Source: Spartinivicinus marinus (GTDB taxonomy: Bacteria; Pseudomonadota; Gammaproteobacteria; Pseudomonadales; Zooshikellaceae). Taken from it: DNA of 64,000 bases. The stretch covers positions 5,600,501 through 5,664,500 of the forward strand of contig NZ_JAPJZK010000001.1 of assembly GCF_026309355.1 (NCBI RefSeq), written 5' to 3'. Position numbers and translations under genes: made by a program. Shown here one piece after another: positions 9,106-17,402 of the stretch (positions are counted from its first letter, which is position 1; every line of letters begins with the position of its first letter). Below the pieces are notes generated by a model. That model made no database searches, was not told where the DNA came from, and was given only the letters and a program-made list of their open reading frames with translations.

Positions 9106-9263
9106 ATTAATCCGTAGATTGAAATTTCTCGCTTGTGATCATGAATAGGTATTTGTTGTAATGATACCGTTCTTACACCCTGTTAAAAAAGCCGATAAAA
9201 AAGTTCAATTTATACCCAAAACGTAGGCTATCTATTATCGTTAATAAAGTACTAAGGTGTCAT

Positions 9264-10253
9264 ATGTTATCTCATTCACTGCCTCGCACATCATTGGGTT
9301 TTTTCCCAACGCCTGTTGTCGAACTAAAACGGCTCAGTAACCAGTTAAAGGGGCCTCGAATTTTTGTTAAACGAGATGATCAGACTGGGTTAGCGCTGGG
9401 GGGTAATAAAACCCGAAAACTGGAGTATCTCGTTGCGGATGCATTACAACAAGGCTGTGATACCCTGGTCACTGCAGGTGCTCCTCAGTCCAATCACTGT
9501 CGCCAAACGGCAGCTGCAGCGGCATTAATGGGGCTAGATTGCTACTTGGTGCTGGGAGGAGAGGCGACTAACAAGATAAATGGAAACTTATTGTTGGACC
9601 AATTGTTGGGTGCCAATATCCACTGGTCTGGAGAGCAACGCAAAGGCGAGCAAATTCCTCAAATAATTAACGCATTAACGGAACAGGGGAAAAAGCCATA
9701 TGTTATCCCCTATGGTGGGTCGAATGCTATTGGGGCTGCGGCCTTTGTTTTTGCTGGAGAAGAACTATACCTGCAACAGCGTCACCTTGATATTGAGTTT
9801 GACCATATTGTATTTGCTTCCAGTTCAGGGGGAACTCATGCAGGCCTAACGGTAGGGAAGTCGTTGTTGCAACTGAATACACAAATTATCGGTATTGGTA
9901 TTGATAAAGGTGAGGTAGGTGATCTGCCTTATACAACTTATTTAACCCAACTCAGCAATGAAACTCATGCCCTTGTTTCGCAAGAGCAAGGTCACTACAC
10001 AGAGTCAGATTTTATTCTGAATACCCATTATCAGGGAGCAGGTTATGGCGTAGTGGGTGATTTAGAAAGAGAAGTTATTCAGCTAGTAGCCCAAACGGAA
10101 GGTATTTTATTAGACCCTGTTTATACGGGGCGAGCAATGGGCGCATTAATTGATATGATTCGAAATAAACAATTTGATCAACAAGAAACCGTCTTATTTT
10201 GGCATACAGGTGGTGCGCCGGCTTTATTTGATTATGCTGCTGAGCTTATTTAG
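9264..10253 (+). CDS. dcyD: D-cysteine desulfhydrase (ACC deaminase family)
   Basis: A 329-residue PLP enzyme, the usual length. It has KRDDQTGLALGGNKTRKLEY with the PLP lysine near residue 49, AGAPQSNHCRQTAAAAA for cofactor phosphate and substrate contacts, ASSSGGTHAGLTVG, and the C-terminal FWHTGGAPALF. The family splits D-cysteine into pyruvate, sulfide and ammonia; the same fold serves ACC deaminase and L-cysteate sulfo-lyase, so the substrate is likely but not proven. AAGGTG precedes the ATG. Its stop TAG is the first triplet of a family-1 repeat. Confidence 0.88.
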   Translation: MLSHSLPRTSLGFFPTPVVELKRLSNQLKGPRIFVKRDDQTGLALGGNKTRKLEYLVADALQQGCDTLVTAGAPQSNHCRQTAAAAALMGLDCYLVLGGEATNKINGNLLLDQLLGANIHWSGEQRKGEQIPQIINALTEQGKKPYVIPYGGSNAIGAAAFVFAGEELYLQQRHLDIEFDHIVFASSSGGTHAGLTVGKSLLQLNTQIIGIGIDKGEVGDLPYTTYLTQLSNETHALVSQEQGHYTESDFILNTHYQGAGYGVVGDLEREVIQLVAQTEGILLDPVYTGRAMGALIDMIRNKQFDQQETVLFWHTGGAPALFDYAAELI

Positions 10254-10345
10254 GGCACCTTTAAAATAGTTTACTGTCTCTAGCTTTCTGGTAAATTCGC
10301 AATCAAGGCGTTGGTTTGAAGGTATGCTGGTGGCCTGTCGAAAAC
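10251..10345 (+). repeat. Dispersed intergenic repeat family 1, copy A
   Basis: Begins TAGGGCACCTTTAAAATAGT and contains GGTAAATTCGCAATCAAGGC, then GTTGGTTTGAAGG, GCTGGTGG and CTGTCGAAAA. The same order is seen at 26832 and 52400, and inverted at 37632-37803. The first three bases are the stop codon of dcyD. Confidence 0.8.
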
Positions 10346-10438
10346 CTGTCCTTTATTGATTCATGGAAAAATACACCAACTGAATAACGGAGTATGTTTT
10401 CATATTCAGTTATTCAGATGGCAAATAAATCCATATTA

Positions 10439-10894
10439 TTAACAACAGCTACCGGTTGTAGATATACAACAACTGGACTGTTTTTTACTAGGGTTGTCTG
10501 GTTGATCGCTATTTGATTGATCATGGTAGGTCGCTACCGTTTCCATCGAATGGAATGCTTCCCAGGCAATACCGTCGGGGTCCGTTGTCCAGTATTTATT
10601 GGATCGTGCATAACAGCAGTGAGTATCTTGTTGGGCAGCAATGGGTTGGTTGGCTAACTCCATTGCCGTTTTTATCTTTTCCAGTCCTTCATTGTTTGTA
10701 ACCTGAAGGCCTAAATGATCTACACCGAACTGTTGGCTGTGATTCGATAGGGCAAAATTAACAAATGGATCATCCAATTGCCACTTAGCATAGTCTGCTT
10801 TTAGTACTGTCGGCTCAGACTCAAACAACTGACTGTAGAATTGAACACTTTGCTGTAGGTTTTTTACATTGAGGTGAATATGTAATCGTTTCAT
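10439..10894 (-). CDS. arsI: ArsI/CadI-family metalloenzyme, probable C-As lyase
   Basis: A 151-residue vicinal-oxygen-chelate (glyoxalase-fold) protein. ArsI is an Fe(II) dioxygenase that splits the C-As bond of trivalent methyl- or aryl-arsenicals. Diagnostic features are the metal His near the start (RLHIHLNVKNLQQSVQFYSQ), DHLGLQV, the vicinal cysteine pair in THCCYARSNKYW used for arsenic binding, and DPDGIAWEAF with the metal Glu. A cysteine-rich tail (SSCCISTTGSCC) follows, as in many ArsI/CadI proteins. An arsR-type gene lies upstream on the same strand and a perfect palindrome sits 30 bases before the start. Confidence 0.87.
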   Translation of the reverse strand: MKRLHIHLNVKNLQQSVQFYSQLFESEPTVLKADYAKWQLDDPFVNFALSNHSQQFGVDHLGLQVTNNEGLEKIKTAMELANQPIAAQQDTHCCYARSNKYWTTDPDGIAWEAFHSMETVATYHDQSNSDQPDNPSKKQSSCCISTTGSCC

Positions 10895-10923
10895 GATTTA
10901 TTCTCTTTTTTTATTTAATATGG

Positions 10924-10943
10924 ATATATGGAATTCCATATAT
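10924..10943. promoter_or_regulatory. Perfect 20-base palindrome upstream of arsI, likely ArsR operator
   Basis: ATATATGGAATTCCATATAT is a perfect palindrome centred about 40 bases before the arsI start. A related imperfect repeat lies upstream of arsR (11575-11598). Dyad AT-rich operators near the promoter are usual for ArsR/SmtB repressors. Confidence 0.65.
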
Positions 10944-11053
10944 TTAAAACCGCAAATATTCAAAGTTCTTCTATATAACAGTTACTCCGTATTTATTCAC
11001 AAATACGCTATATGACCCTCCTGGAGGGCGATCTACTTACTCCTTTTCTTTTT

Positions 11054-11160
11054 GAGACTGTCGCGAAAATAAGTCTAGTGTCCGATATGGAGTAGCAGGC
11101 TATTCCTCGCCGCTCTAAAAGCCCATCCCTGGCCTTTAGAGCTAAAGCTGTTCCCGACAG
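11054..11160 (-). repeat. Dispersed intergenic repeat family 2, copy A
   Basis: On the minus strand the copy reads CTGTCGGGAACAGC, then CTCTAAAGGCCAGGG, and ends TTTTCGCGACAGTCTC. It aligns over its whole length with 17249-17356. The CTCTAAAGGCC and GGGCTTTTAGAG parts are inverted and can form a hairpin. It sits between arsR and arsI. Confidence 0.65.
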
Positions 11161-11178
11161 CAGAGATTGAATACCCTG

Positions 11179-11523
11179 TTACCCCATATCCACTAGCTTT
11201 TTGCAGCATTTAGCCCTTAGCGCAACCTGTTTAAAACCTGGGTCTTTATTAAACACAGGTTTTAAGCCTGCAATGATATTACTCATCCAGCCAGGCATTA
11301 AGGGGTTAAGTGCATAATAGACCCACTGCCCACGCCGCTCATCCACGACCAAGCCACAACTTCGTAATTGGGCAAGGTGACGGCTGACCTTAGGCTGAGA
11401 AATGTTGATTGCTGCAGCTAAATCACATACACAGAGTGATTCATGGTTGCACAACAACATCAGGCACTGCAGTCGCGTATCATCAGATAAACATTTAAAA
11501 AAAAGCGAAGGTTTGTTAGTCAT
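11179..11523 (-). CDS. arsR: ArsR/SmtB-family metalloregulator
   Basis: A 114-residue winged-helix repressor. CLSDDTRLQCLMLLCNHESL leads to CVCDLAAAINISQPKVSRHL, which contains the CVC metal-binding motif on the recognition helix region typical of arsenite-sensing ArsR, followed by the beta-wing GLVVDERRGQWVYYAL. KCCKK near the end gives further thiols. Arsenite binding would release it from DNA. It lies upstream of arsI on the same strand, about 285 bases away, with AT-rich dyads in front of both genes, so it probably controls both. Confidence 0.9.
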   Translation of the reverse strand: MTNKPSLFFKCLSDDTRLQCLMLLCNHESLCVCDLAAAINISQPKVSRHLAQLRSCGLVVDERRGQWVYYALNPLMPGWMSNIIAGLKPVFNKDPGFKQVALRAKCCKKLVDMG

Positions 11524-11574
11524 TGGTTACCGAACCGCTGTTTTATCATTTCTAGTTAAGGGTCTATTTATCTG

Positions 11575-11598
11575 TATATATGGATAAGCGTATATATA
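11575..11598. promoter_or_regulatory. Imperfect AT-rich dyad upstream of arsR, likely autoregulatory operator
   Basis: The site reads TATATATGGATAAGCGTATA followed by TATA. It shares TATATGGA with the perfect palindrome in front of arsI and lies about 50 bases upstream of the arsR start. ArsR proteins commonly repress their own promoters. Confidence 0.5.
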
Positions 11599-11619
11599 GT
11601 TTAAACAATATGCAAATTT

Positions 11620-11898
11620 TTATTCAATAAACTCTGCTTCAGGTACTGTTTGAGGTGACAGCTTAAGCTGTAACAAAGTAGTGGTTTTTTGGTTAATAAT
11701 AAGTTTGCCTTGGCCAGGGCCAATCACCGTCATTTCAGCAATAGGGGTACCCTATTGATGTCGATCAATTAACTCGGTAATTCTCGTCTATCGGCTACTG
11801 TACCGAGCAAAGCACCATGGGTAAGGAATATATCGGCTGAGCTTACTGATTTTAGTTGATATTCGTTAAGCCGTTTTCCCAACAATTTGGCTTGCTAG
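11620..11898 (-). pseudogene. Relic of an unidentified protein-coding gene
   Basis: Reading the minus strand gives a coherent coding text with interruptions: AKLLGKRLNEYQLKSVSSAD and onward to VADRRELPS-stop, then LIDRHQ-stop-GTPIAEMTVIGPGQGKLIIN and a C-terminus ending SPQTVPEAEFIE-stop. The two in-frame stops within about 90 codons show decay. I cannot name the family. It lies directly after the acyl-CoA synthetase gene on the same strand, so it may once have been part of that operon. Confidence 0.5.
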
Positions 11899-11906
11899 CC
11901 TAAATT

Positions 11907-13994
11907 TCATGCAACGATTAAAGCATCTAATGCCAGTACTCCTTGTTCATTAACCACGACCGGGTTGATATCAATTTCTTTGACTTGTCCTGCGAGTTGG
12001 TTGACTAATTGACAGAATTGGTAAATAGCGTCTATTAAAGCGTCAATATTAGCGGATGGATTGCCGCGAACACCGGTTAATATGCGATAGCTTTTCAGCT
12101 GGGTTAATTTATGTTTTATCTCGGCTGGTGAGGCAGAAGGTAATAAGAACATTTTATCATTTAAATATTCAGCCAAAATGCCCCCAGCACCAATAATGAT
12201 GATAGGGCCAAAGGTGTCATCAGTTTTCATACCAAAAATCAGCTCGTGATCAAAAGACTGCATAGGCTGAATCAGTGCTTCAGGTCCTAATTGGGTTGAT
12301 AACTGCTGATAGGCAGTAAGTAATGCATCCATATCCTTTAAGTTAAGGATAACTCCGCCAACATCAGCTTTATGCAGAACGCCAGGCTTAGCGGTTTTTA
12401 ATACCACGGGAAAGGGTAGCTGGTGTTGTAAATTTCGTATTGCTTGAACATTATTGATGGCATAACTGATATTGGTTGGAAAACCATATTCTTTTAATAA
12501 CAGCAGGGCATCATGTTCTTGAATAACATTTTGTTTGGTTAATACATCAATAGTTGTATTTGTTTGAGGGAACGTATTTTTTTGAGGTGTTGCAGTTTTT
12601 TGCTGGCTAACGGATGAATATTGGAAATCTCTAAAATCGAATAAATGTTTAATGGCTAATAGGGCAGGGCGAGTGCCGGTTAATACAGGTACATTTAATT
12701 GGTTTAATCGTTTAGTGGTTTTACTGCGGCGAGAGCCACTGAAGTTGGTCATAAATACCATGGGTTTTTCAGTGGTTTTTTGGGCGATTTTTATGGCTTC
12801 CACCAAGCCATCAGTGAGAAAGTAATCGTCACGAATATCTTGGCTGAATAAACCAATGGCTGCATTGGAGTCTTGCATCATTATTGCCAAGGACTCACCA
12901 AAAATACGCTCAAAATCTAAACCGGTTCCCCATGGGTCTAACGGGTTATCAGCGGTTTGGCCAAACTCTTGAATCGCTTGCAACTGGGTTTGGGTGGTGT
13001 CATCCATGGTCGCGAAGGGGAGGGAGATGGCTTCAGCTTCATCGGCTAGCAGGTTGCGTTCACCCCCTGAGTCAGCCACGGCCATTACCCCCCCGCCAGT
13101 AATAGACGGAAATTGGCTGAACAACAGTAAGCTATTGGCCAGTTCATCCAAGCTCGATACGCGAATCACCCCATAATGATCAAACACTGCTTGCAAGGCA
13201 TCATCATCGCCAGCCATACCCCCTGAATGGCTTAATGCAAACTGAGCCCCCAGTTCACTGCGACCCACTTTCATTGCAACAACTGGAACACCCTGACGGA
13301 TTGCTTGCTGCAATGCCTGAATAAATAAAGCGGGTTTACGGATTGTTTCAACATACAAACCAATCACTCGGGTGGTGGGTTGGCTTAAGGCGTAAAGGAT
13401 AAAGTCAGCCGCACAAGTCGTGGTTTCTGCACCGGTGGCAATGGCCAAATTGAATGTCAGCTGTGGGTCGTTATGGGTCAGGGTGCTAAATACTGAGCCA
13501 GACTGAGTGATTAAGGTAATATGACCAGGGGTGGCATCATTGGGCGCTTTAAACCCACAAACCCGTAGCTGAATGTCGTGGTTATAAAAGCCCATCGCAT
13601 TGTGGCCTAATAAGGGTATTCCAGCGGCTTCGCACTGGGCGGCAATCCGTGAGGCCAATGGTGGCTCGATATCATCAGGTAATATGGCGTTTGCAAATAG
13701 CACAATCGCTTTAACTCCCCCCTCAATGGCGGCTGCCACTTGCGCTTCTGCTCGATGGGCGGCAATACATAATACGGCTAAATCCACCGGTTTGTTGATA
13801 GCTTGCAGGCTTTCATAACAAGGCAAGCCACAGACTTCTGTATAACGGGGGTTAATGGGGTAAATGTCACCCTTGAAGCTAGATTGTTGAATCATGGCAA
13901 CCATATCATGGCCTAGCCCAGGTTTATTGGAGGCGCCAATTAAGCCGATAGATTGGGGGGTGAGTAAGGGATTGAGAGTGGTGGTTATGCACAT
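11907..13994 (-). CDS. Acetate--CoA ligase family protein (NDP-forming acyl-CoA synthetase)
   Basis: A 695-residue fusion of the two subunits of NDP-forming acyl-CoA synthetases. It has a CoA-binding Rossmann domain (SIGLIGASNKPGLGHDMVAM near the N-terminus), the succinyl-CoA-ligase-like middle domain (ITLITQSGSVFSTL; the phospho-histidine region follows ALSHSGGMAG), and a C-terminal ATP-grasp domain (about residues 475-695, FPVVLKTAKPGVLHKADVGG, ending EIDINPVVVNEQG). These enzymes interconvert acyl-CoA, ADP and phosphate with acid, ATP and CoA. It is divergent from the carnitine regulator, which suggests a role with betainyl-CoA or acetoacetate. The substrate is inference. Confidence 0.85.
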   Translation of the reverse strand: MCITTTLNPLLTPQSIGLIGASNKPGLGHDMVAMIQQSSFKGDIYPINPRYTEVCGLPCYESLQAINKPVDLAVLCIAAHRAEAQVAAAIEGGVKAIVLFANAILPDDIEPPLASRIAAQCEAAGIPLLGHNAMGFYNHDIQLRVCGFKAPNDATPGHITLITQSGSVFSTLTHNDPQLTFNLAIATGAETTTCAADFILYALSQPTTRVIGLYVETIRKPALFIQALQQAIRQGVPVVAMKVGRSELGAQFALSHSGGMAGDDDALQAVFDHYGVIRVSSLDELANSLLLFSQFPSITGGGVMAVADSGGERNLLADEAEAISLPFATMDDTTQTQLQAIQEFGQTADNPLDPWGTGLDFERIFGESLAIMMQDSNAAIGLFSQDIRDDYFLTDGLVEAIKIAQKTTEKPMVFMTNFSGSRRSKTTKRLNQLNVPVLTGTRPALLAIKHLFDFRDFQYSSVSQQKTATPQKNTFPQTNTTIDVLTKQNVIQEHDALLLLKEYGFPTNISYAINNVQAIRNLQHQLPFPVVLKTAKPGVLHKADVGGVILNLKDMDALLTAYQQLSTQLGPEALIQPMQSFDHELIFGMKTDDTFGPIIIIGAGGILAEYLNDKMFLLPSASPAEIKHKLTQLKSYRILTGVRGNPSANIDALIDAIYQFCQLVNQLAGQVKEIDINPVVVNEQGVLALDALIVA

Positions 13995-14117
13995 GACAGC
14001 TTATCCAATTGGCTATTTGTATTTATTTGAAAATCACTATAGGAGGAGGAATTCACTTGATTTTGCTCTTTTCCGATTTTAATTTGATATAAACCGTCAA
14101 ATTTTTAGGAAAAATGA

Positions 14118-15080
14118 ATGTTTGGTGACCCTCCTCATAAGCTGCCCCAACAGATCAGCTATTTGCTGTTGCCACGCTTTTCCCTGATTGGCTTTTCTTC
14201 ATTGGTTGATCCTTTACGCTGGGCCAATACCATTAGTGGCAAAGAACTATATGGTTGGAACAATCTTGCAGTAACAGGCACATCGGTCGAGTCCAGCGAC
14301 CGGATTGCGGTGCAGGTGGATGGCACAATTAATGAAATTGATCATTGCCAAATGCTGATTGTCTGTGCCGGTTATGATCCCCAGCATCAGGTGAATCCGG
14401 CCCTAATGGGTTGGCTTAGGCGACAAGCCTCCCATGGCGCCCTTATTGGTGCCCAAGATACAGGCAGCTATATTCTGGCCAGTGCCGGATTATTAAATAA
14501 CTATCGTGCCACCATTCACTGGGAAAACCTGCAAAGCTTTGCTGAGATGTTTCCTCAAGTAAAAGTGGTCAATGATATTTTTGAAATTGATCGAAATCGG
14601 TTTTCTTGCTCTGGCGGGCTATCTGGTTTAGATATGATGCTGCATTTGGTGCAATGCCAACATGGTCAAGACTTGGCCTCCGCCATTGCTGAACAGCTTA
14701 TTTACAGTCAGCGACGCAGTGCTGAGCACCCCCAGCTGTTATCTCTTCAGGCCCGATTGGGTACAACCAACCCTAAGTTAATTGCTGCCATTAAAATTAT
14801 GCGCAGAAATCTAGAAGAGCCATTGAGTATTCCTGCGCTGGCGGCTGAAGTGCATATTTCTGATCGAGAGCTGGAACGGCTATTTCGCAAGCATTTGCAG
14901 ACCACACCAGGTAGCTACTATCGAAATCTCAGGCTAGAGCAGGCCAGGTGTTTGCTACAACAAACCAGCCGCAGTGTCACTAATATTGCGGTTGCCTGTG
15001 GCTTTAGTTCATCCGCTCACTTTTCCCGCAGTTACCTCAGCCGATATGGGATAGCGCCAAGCAAAGATCGTCAGTCATAA
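14118..15080 (+). CDS. cdhR: GlxA/CdhR-family AraC-type regulator of carnitine catabolism
   Basis: A 320-residue regulator. Residues about 10-190 form a DJ-1/PfpI-like amidotransferase domain (ISYLLLPRFSLIGFSSLVDP; GALIGAQDTGSYILASAGLL; TIHWENLQSFAEMFP). The C-terminus is an AraC double helix-turn-helix (PLSIPALAAEVHISDRELER; TNIAVACGFSSSAHFSRSYL). CdhR activates carnitine dehydrogenase genes in Pseudomonas. The BKACE and dehydrogenase genes that follow on the same strand fit that role. AGGA lies 8 bases before the ATG. The symbol rests on context as well as on the domain pair. Confidence 0.82.
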   Translation: MFGDPPHKLPQQISYLLLPRFSLIGFSSLVDPLRWANTISGKELYGWNNLAVTGTSVESSDRIAVQVDGTINEIDHCQMLIVCAGYDPQHQVNPALMGWLRRQASHGALIGAQDTGSYILASAGLLNNYRATIHWENLQSFAEMFPQVKVVNDIFEIDRNRFSCSGGLSGLDMMLHLVQCQHGQDLASAIAEQLIYSQRRSAEHPQLLSLQARLGTTNPKLIAAIKIMRRNLEEPLSIPALAAEVHISDRELERLFRKHLQTTPGSYYRNLRLEQARCLLQQTSRSVTNIAVACGFSSSAHFSRSYLSRYGIAPSKDRQS

Positions 15081-15277
15081 GCTGACCTTTTTTGATAAAC
15101 ATGGCTTAAAACTGTCATATTTGTCGATTTTAGATAAGTTATCTTCGATTAATATCAATTATTCTTAGAGCAGGCAGGGTAGCTTGATAGGCAGTCACAA
15201 CAGCAGTGCAACAACAATAACAAGTCAAAACAAAAACAAAAAACAGACAAAAACCATTAGAAGGAATTCGCCTGAGC

Positions 15278-16168
15278 ATGAATCACGATGTCATTATCAC
15301 CTGTGCAGTCACAGGCTCTGGAGATACTGTAGGAAAACATCCTGCTATTCCGATTACCCCAGCCCAAATCGCTAACGCTGCCATTGAAGCTGCTAAAGCC
15401 GGTGCGGCGATTGCCCATATCCATGTTCGCGACCCAGCTACCGGCAAGGCATCCCGTGATGTCGCCCTTTATCGGGAAGTCGTAGAGCGGATTAGAGAGC
15501 AAAGCACCGATATTGTTATCAACTTAACAGCAGGCATGGGGGGCGATCTTTACCTTGGGCCTGATAAAGCACCCACGGATTTTTCCGAAAGCACTGATCT
15601 GGTAGGGGGAATGGCCAGGCTGCCCCATGTAGAAGCGTTACTGCCAGAAATCTGCACATTGGATTGTGGCTCTCTCAATTTTGGTGACAGCAATTTAGTG
15701 TATGTGGCAACGCCTGAAATGCTTCGGATCGGCGCTAAACGCATCCAAGCCTTGGGGGTGAAGCCTGAGCTGGAAATTTTTGATACCGGTAATCTCTGGT
15801 TTGCCTTGCAACTATTAAAAGAGGAGTTGGTTGATTCGCCACCTTTGTTTCAGCTTTGTCATGGGATTCCCTGGGGGGCGCCCCCAGACATTGGCGTCAT
15901 GACCGGAATGGTTAATCTGTTGCCAGATAATGCTAACTGGACAGCCTTTGCCTTGGGGCGTAATCAAATGCCTTGGGTGGCGCAGTCAATGCTGTTAGGT
16001 GGCAATGTAAGGGTTGGTTTGGAAGACAACCTGTATTTGGATAAAGGAGTATTTGCCAGTAATGGTCAGTTGGTAGAGCGAGCAGCCAATATCGTTACCA
16101 ACCTGGGAGGGCGGTTGTTATCCCCTGCCGAAGCAAGAACCAAGCTAGGGCTGAAGCAACATGGATAA
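15278..16168 (+). CDS. cdhC: Beta-keto acid cleavage enzyme (dehydrocarnitine cleavage)
   Basis: A 296-residue BKACE (DUF849) protein, a zinc enzyme that exchanges the acyl group of a beta-keto acid with acetyl-CoA. [20 protein letters not shown] opens it; [10 protein letters not shown] carries the zinc histidines; [12 protein letters not shown] and [13 protein letters not shown] complete the active site. Next to carnitine dehydrogenase, the expected reaction is 3-dehydrocarnitine plus acetyl-CoA to betainyl-CoA plus acetoacetate. Its end overlaps the next gene by 8 bases, so the two are translationally coupled. Confidence 0.88.
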   Translation: MNHDVIITCAVTGSGDTVGKHPAIPITPAQIANAAIEAAKAGAAIAHIHVRDPATGKASRDVALYREVVERIREQSTDIVINLTAGMGGDLYLGPDKAPTDFSESTDLVGGMARLPHVEALLPEICTLDCGSLNFGDSNLVYVATPEMLRIGAKRIQALGVKPELEIFDTGNLWFALQLLKEELVDSPPLFQLCHGIPWGAPPDIGVMTGMVNLLPDNANWTAFALGRNQMPWVAQSMLLGGNVRVGLEDNLYLDKGVFASNGQLVERAANIVTNLGGRLLSPAEARTKLGLKQHG

Positions 16169-17156
16169 ACCAATGGAACAACCCATAGTGAGCCGATTGG
16201 AGCCTACTCAAGTCAGTCGGGCAGGAGTGATTGGTACTGGTACCATTGGTGGCGCCTGGGCTTTACATTTTCTAAGAATGGGAATGGATGTAGTCGCTTA
16301 TGATCCAGGCCCTGATGCCCAACAAAATCTGTTGAATATGGTCGAAGCCATTTGGCCCACCATGAAAGAGCTGGGATTGCGTGAAGGCGCCAGCCCTCAG
16401 CGACTGAGCTTTGCCAATAGCATGGAAGCGTTGACTCAATGTGTTCAGGTGATTCAAGAAAGCACCCCAGAAAATTTAACAGCCAAGCGAAAGTTATTTG
16501 CTGAACTGGATTCGATAACCCCCGCAGATGTCGTGATTATTTCCAGTACCTCTGGTTTTGCTATGACGGATATGCAGGTAGATTGCCTGCATCATCCGGA
16601 GCGCTTTGTAGTAGGGCATCCGTTTAATCCCCCTTATCTGATTCCTTTCTGTGAAGTGGTGGGGGGAAAACAAACCAGCCCAGAAGCAGTTGATTGGACC
16701 GCGGCTTTTTATGAGTCCATCGAAAAGCAAGTCGCCAAGATGGATAAGGAGCTACCAGGTTTTATTGGTAATCGGCTGCAAGAGGCCCTTTGGCGCGAAG
16801 CGCTGCATATGGTGGCGAATAACGAATGCAGTGTCGAAGATATCGATAAGTCCATTGCCTATGGGATGGGGTTGCGCTGGGCCATTATGGGTCACTGCTT
16901 AACTTATCATTTGGGGGGTGGCCAAGGGGGAATGGCTCATTTATTAGATCATTTTGCCCCTGCTTTGAAGGAGCCCTGGACTCGGTTAGAAGCACCTGAA
17001 CTCACCCCTGAATTGCGTGATGCCATGGTACAAGGCTGCCTAAACCAGACAGAAGGTCGTTCAATTAATGAACTGGTTAAAGAAAGGGATGACTGTTTAA
17101 TACGTATTATCAATACGTTAAAAGAATATAAAGCAAGCCACGGTATTCAGCGGTAA
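16161..17156 (+). CDS. cdhA: L-carnitine 3-dehydrogenase
   Basis: A 331-residue member of the 3-hydroxyacyl-CoA dehydrogenase family acting on free L-carnitine with NAD. The Rossmann motif [20 protein letters not shown] lies near residue 20; [18 protein letters not shown] contains the catalytic His; [18 protein letters not shown] starts the helical C-terminal domain. Length and sequence fit carnitine dehydrogenases rather than HbdA. No betainyl-CoA thioesterase (the usual third gene) is present next to it. A betaine/carnitine ABC importer follows on the same strand. Confidence 0.9.
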   Translation: MDKPMEQPIVSRLEPTQVSRAGVIGTGTIGGAWALHFLRMGMDVVAYDPGPDAQQNLLNMVEAIWPTMKELGLREGASPQRLSFANSMEALTQCVQVIQESTPENLTAKRKLFAELDSITPADVVIISSTSGFAMTDMQVDCLHHPERFVVGHPFNPPYLIPFCEVVGGKQTSPEAVDWTAAFYESIEKQVAKMDKELPGFIGNRLQEALWREALHMVANNECSVEDIDKSIAYGMGLRWAIMGHCLTYHLGGGQGGMAHLLDHFAPALKEPWTRLEAPELTPELRDAMVQGCLNQTEGRSINELVKERDDCLIRIINTLKEYKASHGIQR

Positions 17157-17248
17157 TACGGAATACTAAACAATACCGTTTTTAACTCTACGCGTAGAGG
17201 CTGTCGTTAAAGCTGAGAAATAGGGAGTGATAGGGTGTTCTGGAACGG

Positions 17249-17356
17249 CTGTCGGGAACAGCCAAAGCTCTAAAGGCCAGGGGTGGACTTGTAGAGTGGT
17301 GGAAGAATATCTTGTTGCTTCATATTTTTACTCCAAGACTTTTTCGCGACACTCTC
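17249..17356 (+). repeat. Dispersed intergenic repeat family 2, copy B
   Basis: Begins CTGTCGGGAACAGCC, continues CTCTAAAGGCCAGGGGTGG and ends TTTTTCGCGACACTCTC. It matches the inverted copy at 11054-11160 in the same order of blocks. It separates the carnitine enzymes from the importer genes and could influence readthrough. Confidence 0.65.
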
Positions 17357-17402
17357 CATAAGGAGTTGAAACCATAATAACGATAAAAAAAGAGGTTTAT
17401 CC

